A stretch of DNA of 8,611 bases from contig JBEKDJ010000280.1 in NCBI GenBank assembly GCA_050014415.1, positions 1-8,611 of the forward strand, written 5' to 3'. The notes beneath the pieces are model-generated. The model was not told the origin of the DNA, made no database searches, and saw only the letters and a list, made by a program, of their open reading frames with translations. This document shows positions 5,697 to 8,611 of the stretch, one piece after another. How positions within the stretch are numbered: position 1 is the stretch's first letter; every line of letters starts with the position of its first letter. The stretch is from JBEKDJ01 sp050014415 (GTDB lineage: Bacteria; Desulfobacterota; BSN033; UBA1163). The position numbers were made by a program, and so were the translations under genes.

Positions 5697-5986
5697 TTCT
5701 TCTCTCCTATTTCCTCCAGCCACTCAGTGGCTTTGGACTTCGGTATGATTGCTAAGATTTCAACCGTCGCTTCCACCACATCGTAAAATACCCTGATTTC
5801 ATCAACTCTTAATCGATACTGTGGTCGACTCATCCCCCGTAACTTTTTGATTCGACTCTTGCTTATTTTCTGTGGCTCAACCCTAAGATGTTTCTCAATC
5901 GCCTCTTTGACAGTAGAACGGTCTCTTGCTGATAAGCGTTTAAAATCTTGAACGGCTTCTGGTGCAAAGAGGATCTCGTATTTCAT
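5693..5986 (-). CDS. RelE/ParE-family toxin
   Basis: The 97-residue protein starts MKYEILFAPEAVQDFKRLSA and contains a central basic helix-turn (about 43-51, SRIKKLRGM), then 'YRLRVDEIRVFYDV' (about 57-70) and 'VEILAIIPKSKATEWL' (about 75-90). This order of strands and the 'YRlRvgdyRvfYdv' motif are those of the RelE/ParE toxin superfamily. Whether it cuts mRNA (RelE-like) or targets gyrase (ParE-like) cannot be told from sequence alone. The toxin precedes its antitoxin, the reverse of most relBE and parDE operons, and overlaps it by 4 nt. The start at 5986 lies within the palindromic operator and only about 9 nt after the -10 box, so the leader is minimal. Confidence 0.9.
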   Translation of the reverse strand: MKYEILFAPEAVQDFKRLSARDRSTVKEAIEKHLRVEPQKISKSRIKKLRGMSRPQYRLRVDEIRVFYDVVEATVEILAIIPKSKATEWLEEIGEKK

Positions 5987-6009
5987 TCTGGCTATATTAT
6001 AGCCAGAAT
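5985..6009. promoter_or_regulatory. 25-bp palindromic operator
   Basis: Two perfect 12-bp arms (ATTCTGGCTATA on the minus strand) flank a single central base at 5997. The palindrome covers the whole -10 box, the predicted transcription start and the first two bases of the toxin start codon. A dimeric repressor bound here would block RNA polymerase. The Phd-type antitoxin is the obvious candidate. Confidence 0.85.
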
Positions 6010-6025
6010 TCTACTTTCCTGTCAA
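5996..6025 (-). promoter_or_regulatory. Toxin-antitoxin promoter (consensus)
   Basis: Minus-strand TTGACA (6025-6020) and TATAAT (6001-5996) both match the sigma-70 consensus perfectly, with an 18-nt spacer. The predicted transcription start is about 3-5 nt before the toxin ATG at 5986, so the toxin message would be nearly leaderless. Confidence 0.85.
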
Positions 6026-6159
6026 TACATACATCGACAACTTAAAAGGGGGACACATCTGAACTTATCCTTTTTTCTGAAATATCCTGAAGTTTCTTTA
6101 AGGGCAGATCATAAACTATCCCTGCAAATGGTCTCTTTCCAAATTTTCTTCTTGATTCA

Positions 6160-6260
6160 CCCCGTTAGAAAGCCCTATCATTTATGCTGGGGATGACAGC
6201 AATATAAAGCATCAGCTCTTTATTGAGGGCGGGGTCAAAGCCCTGCTCTTTCTAACGGGG
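6160..6260. repeat. 101-bp element with 13-bp perfect inverted ends
   Basis: CCCCGTTAGAAAG (6160-6172) and CTTTCTAACGGGG (6248-6260) are perfect inverted repeats enclosing 75 bp. AAAGCCCT occurs as a direct repeat just inside the left end and near the right end. I see no convincing target-site duplication. SWIM homology on the right starts right at the element's edge. It could be a MITE-like insertion or a long hairpin. The adjoining 6026-6159 holds no gene I can support. Confidence 0.75.
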
Positions 6261-6546
6261 TAGACTTGCTCTCCAAGGAATACTCTTAGCCCAACGGCTG
6301 AAGCCCTTGTATAGATTGATTCCATCACATCCAGGAATTTCTCTTCAGCCCTCCAGAAGGGAAAGCTTCCCAGCCTTTTGGGCAGGGCTGCCGGTACTGG
6401 AGGAATCGATACTTCCCCGATGAACCGGTTCGAGGATTAGATTTTTGTCTGGACTTTTTAACCGTGATGGTATCAGGTTCTTTGATGTTGGTTTCCGCCC
6501 ATAGAAGAAGCTTCCCATCGAGAACCCCTGCATGAAGGATTATCAT
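6260..6546 (-). pseudogene. SNF2-helicase N-terminus joined to SWIM C-terminus (deletion remnant)
   Basis: From ATG at 6546, with AAGGAG about 11 nt upstream, the minus strand reads MIILHAGVLDGKLLLWAETN. This resembles the start of bacterial SNF2-type helicases encoded beside SWIM proteins. After about 40 codons (near 6425) the sequence switches to the SWIM C-terminus in a different frame: GEVSIPPVPAALPKRLGSFP, continuing FWRAEEKFLDVMESIY to VFLGEQVYPV. The remaining helicase and the first part of the SWIM protein are absent, so a deletion of several kilobases, or a rearrangement, joined the two ends out of frame. The SWIM part corresponds to the other two copies at 3463 and 5132. It has no function as a protein. 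The helicase assignment rests on 20-40 residues and is less certain than the SWIM part. Confidence 0.7.
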
Positions 6547-6570
6547 TTTTGGATAGACTCCTTATTCTCA

Positions 6571-6598
6571 TTGAAAATTCAATCTGGTACAGTATAAT
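6571..6598 (+). promoter_or_regulatory. Promoter of the CoA-transferase gene
   Basis: TTGAAA (6571-6576, 5/6 consensus), a 16-nt spacer and TATAAT (6593-6598, perfect). Transcription would start near 6605, leaving a leader of about 145 nt before the ATG at 6750. The leader contains a short ORF, 6658-6693 (MGRREFMKNIK), preceded by AAAGG. I see no recognisable riboswitch. Confidence 0.65.
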
Positions 6599-6749
6599 TG
6601 AAACTATGAGAAATGGAAATATTCATCATGTGGGAAGGGACCGATGTTCTCAAAGGAGATGGGACGACGAGAATTCATGAAGAACATAAAATAGAGACAT
6701 CTTTATCCCGGCAGGGTTTATTCCACCACAGAGGGCAGGAGGCGGTTGT

Positions 6750-8611
6750 ATGAAGATGGGGGTTGAAGAAAAAAGCAAAGTACTTGAAGAGATGAGGGAG
6801 AAATATCCCGAGAAGTTCATATCAGAGGAGAAAGTCTTCAGCCGGATTAATCGTGGGGATAGAATATTTATTGGCACCGGTTGTGGCGAGCCTCAGTATC
6901 TCGTCCATGCGCTCGTCAACTACGTCGAAAAACACCCCAAGGCTTTCTTTGATGCAGAAGTCCTCCATGTCTGGACGATGGGCGTCGCTCCCTATGCCAA
7001 TGAAACGTACAAAAGCAATTTTCGCCAGAACTCCTTCTTCATCGGGAACAACACGGTCAGAGAAGCAATTAACAGTGGCATTGCTGATTATACCCCGATC
7101 TTTCTATCACAGGTTCCCGGATTGTTCGATCGCAAACTGGTCCCCATAGATGTCGCCCTGGTCCAGGCCTCCCTTCCGGACCATCATGGTTACATGAGCC
7201 TGGGGGTCAGTGTGGATATCACCAAAGCGGCCACAGAGAATGCAGCCCTGGTGATTGCCCAGGTGAACGCCTATATGCCAAAGGTTCATGGGGATACCTT
7301 TATTCACCTGGAGGATGTCGATTTTGTTATCTCTTGTGACGAGCCTTTATTGGAATATGAAACTCAGGTGCCGGATGAGATTGCTCAAGGCATCGGCAAG
7401 TATGTTTCTCAGCTCATCGAGGACGGAGACACCATTCAGGTCGGCTACGGAAGTCTTCCAAACGCCATCCTCTCCAACCTCAGCGGTAAGAAACATCTGG
7501 GCGTACATACCGAATTGCTGACCGACGGCATTGTGGAATTAATGAAAACAGGGGTGATCGATAATAGTCAAAAGGAGATTCACCGAGGAAAAGCCATCGC
7601 TACCTTTTGCATGGGGAAAAAGGGGACCTATGATTATATCCATGACCATCCCGGCATTGAATTCAGCCCCATTGACTACACCAACGACCCTATGGTGATT
7701 GCTAGGAACAAGCACATGACTGCAATCAACAGCATCCTGCAGATCGACTTGACAGGCCAGGCCACAGCCGAATCCATCGGTTGGAGGTTTTACAGCGGCA
7801 TCGGTGGACAGGCCGATTTCATGCGCGGGGCTGTCATGGCTCCGGGAGGAAAGACGATCCTGACCCTCCAATCCACTGCCGAAGACGGGAAGATCTCGCG
7901 GATCGTGCCTTCCCTTGATGTGGGGGCAGGTGTGACCCTCACGAGAGGAGATGTCCATTATGTCGTCACCGAATGGGGCATTGCCTATCTCCACGGGAAG
8001 AATATCCGGGAACGGGCCATGGATCTGATTGCCGTTGCCCATCCGAAATTTCGTCCCTGGCTGATCGAAGAGGCGAAACGATTGGGTCTGATCTATCGCG
8101 ACCAGGCCTTCATCCCCGGAAAAAGGGGCGAATACCCGGAGATTCTTGAGACGTATCGCACCACGGAAGAAGGGTTGGAGATTCTTCTGCGGCCGGTGAA
8201 AATGAATGATGAACCCTTGTTGAAAGATTTCTTTTATTCCCTTTCCGATACCAGTCTTCACCGCAGGTTTATCTCCGAGCGCAAGGATATGCCCCACGAG
8301 TGGCTTCAGAGCTTTGTCGTCATCGACTATACCAGAGAAATGGTGATCCTTGCTGTACTGAAGAAAGGAGAGAAAGAGGAAGTGATAGGAATGGGGCAGT
8401 ATGGCATTGATGAAGGCACACGTACTGCCGAGGTGGCTTTTGCCGTTCGAGATGAATACCAGAACAAAAGGGTCGGGCTGGAAATCCTGAAGTATCTTAC
8501 TTTTCTGGCCAAACGACAGGGGCTTCTCGGTTTCACAGCAGAGGTGCTGATGGAAAACCAGCCGATGCTCCACCTGTTTGAAAAGATGGGATTTGATATT
8601 GAAAAGAGGAG
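6750..8611 (+). CDS. Acetyl-CoA hydrolase/CoA-transferase fused to a GNAT domain, 3' end outside the window
   Basis: The first ~450 residues belong to the class I CoA-transferase group (acetyl-CoA hydrolase / 4-hydroxybutyrate CoA-transferase), which moves CoA between carboxylates through a glutamyl-CoA intermediate. Visible landmarks are GTGCGEPQYL (from residue 42), VGYGSLPNAIL (from 231), 'GVHTELLTDG' with Glu255 as the likely catalytic residue, GGQADFMRGA (from 353) and 'VTEWGIAYLHGK' around Glu408. A GNAT acetyltransferase domain follows from about residue 478 (LLRPVKMNDE) to the edge. Its acetyl-CoA loop reads QNKRVG (571-576), with Arg where the usual Q/RxxGxG has its first Gly. Such CoA-transferase/GNAT fusions of roughly 620-650 residues are known, so little is missing at the 620 residues seen. 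AGGAGG 7 nt upstream fixes the start. The substrate is not determinable. It is unrelated to the mobile genes to its left and probably marks the native chromosome. Confidence 0.93.
   Translation, partial: MKMGVEEKSKVLEEMREKYPEKFISEEKVFSRINRGDRIFIGTGCGEPQYLVHALVNYVEKHPKAFFDAEVLHVWTMGVAPYANETYKSNFRQNSFFIGNNTVREAINSGIADYTPIFLSQVPGLFDRKLVPIDVALVQASLPDHHGYMSLGVSVDITKAATENAALVIAQVNAYMPKVHGDTFIHLEDVDFVISCDEPLLEYETQVPDEIAQGIGKYVSQLIEDGDTIQVGYGSLPNAILSNLSGKKHLGVHTELLTDGIVELMKTGVIDNSQKEIHRGKAIATFCMGKKGTYDYIHDHPGIEFSPIDYTNDPMVIARNKHMTAINSILQIDLTGQATAESIGWRFYSGIGGQADFMRGAVMAPGGKTILTLQSTAEDGKISRIVPSLDVGAGVTLTRGDVHYVVTEWGIAYLHGKNIRERAMDLIAVAHPKFRPWLIEEAKRLGLIYRDQAFIPGKRGEYPEILETYRTTEEGLEILLRPVKMNDEPLLKDFFYSLSDTSLHRRFISERKDMPHEWLQSFVVIDYTREMVILAVLKKGEKEEVIGMGQYGIDEGTRTAEVAFAVRDEYQNKRVGLEILKYLTFLAKRQGLLGFTAEVLMENQPMLHLFEKMGFDIEKR

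Noticed and set aside
6160..6260. The 13-bp inverted repeat as another attC (it contains GTTAGAA and TTCTAAC)
   Set aside because: The GTT and AAC boxes face the wrong way for R boxes, there is no extrahelical base, and no second pair of boxes is present.
7539..8573. Long 344-codon minus-strand frame
   Set aside because: It is a shadow of the well-supported CoA-transferase/GNAT gene on the plus strand.

Overview
The window looks like an accessory region of a bacterial chromosome, probably from the Desulfobacterota (Deltaproteobacteria) or a relative. That placement is weak: it rests on gene style, moderate GC and a CoA-transferase/GNAT fusion, and there is no phylogenetic marker. Nearly everything from 1 to about 6550 is on the minus strand. 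One housekeeping-type gene on the plus strand begins at 6750 and runs off the right edge.

Left to right: (a) a higBA toxin-antitoxin pair (1-589) with its promoter; (b) a 90-bp repeat (736-825), then two minus-strand integron-type gene cassettes separated by a well-formed attC site (1375-1447). One cassette is complete and carries two genes (1381-3114). The other (826-1380) has lost its 3' end where the repeat begins. (c) An AT-rich gap, then a 5'-truncated SWIM zinc-finger gene (3463-4080). (d) A second copy of the 90-bp repeat (4113-4203) beside a third cassette (4245-4792), which carries a DUF5661-type gene and a degenerate attC. (e) Another AT-rich gap and a second SWIM 3'-end remnant (5132-5324). 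(f) A ParE/RelE-Phd toxin-antitoxin operon (5451-5986) with a consensus promoter and a 25-bp palindromic operator. (g) A 101-bp element with 13-bp inverted ends. (h) A third SWIM remnant joined out of frame to the first ~40 codons of a SNF2-type helicase (6260-6546). (i) A CoA-transferase/acetyl-CoA hydrolase fused to a GNAT domain (6750 to the end).

My reading is that an ancestral SNF2 helicase/SWIM operon was broken up. Duplicated SWIM 3' ends now alternate with mobile modules: cassettes and toxin-antitoxin pairs. No integron integrase gene is visible, so the cassettes are either a cluster of attC sites lacking an integrase, cassettes at secondary sites, or the edge of an integron outside the window. 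Cassette boundaries are supported by complementary R-box pairs at both ends of two cassettes. Both toxin-antitoxin operons place the toxin first and have promoters that imply almost no 5' leader on the toxin mRNA.
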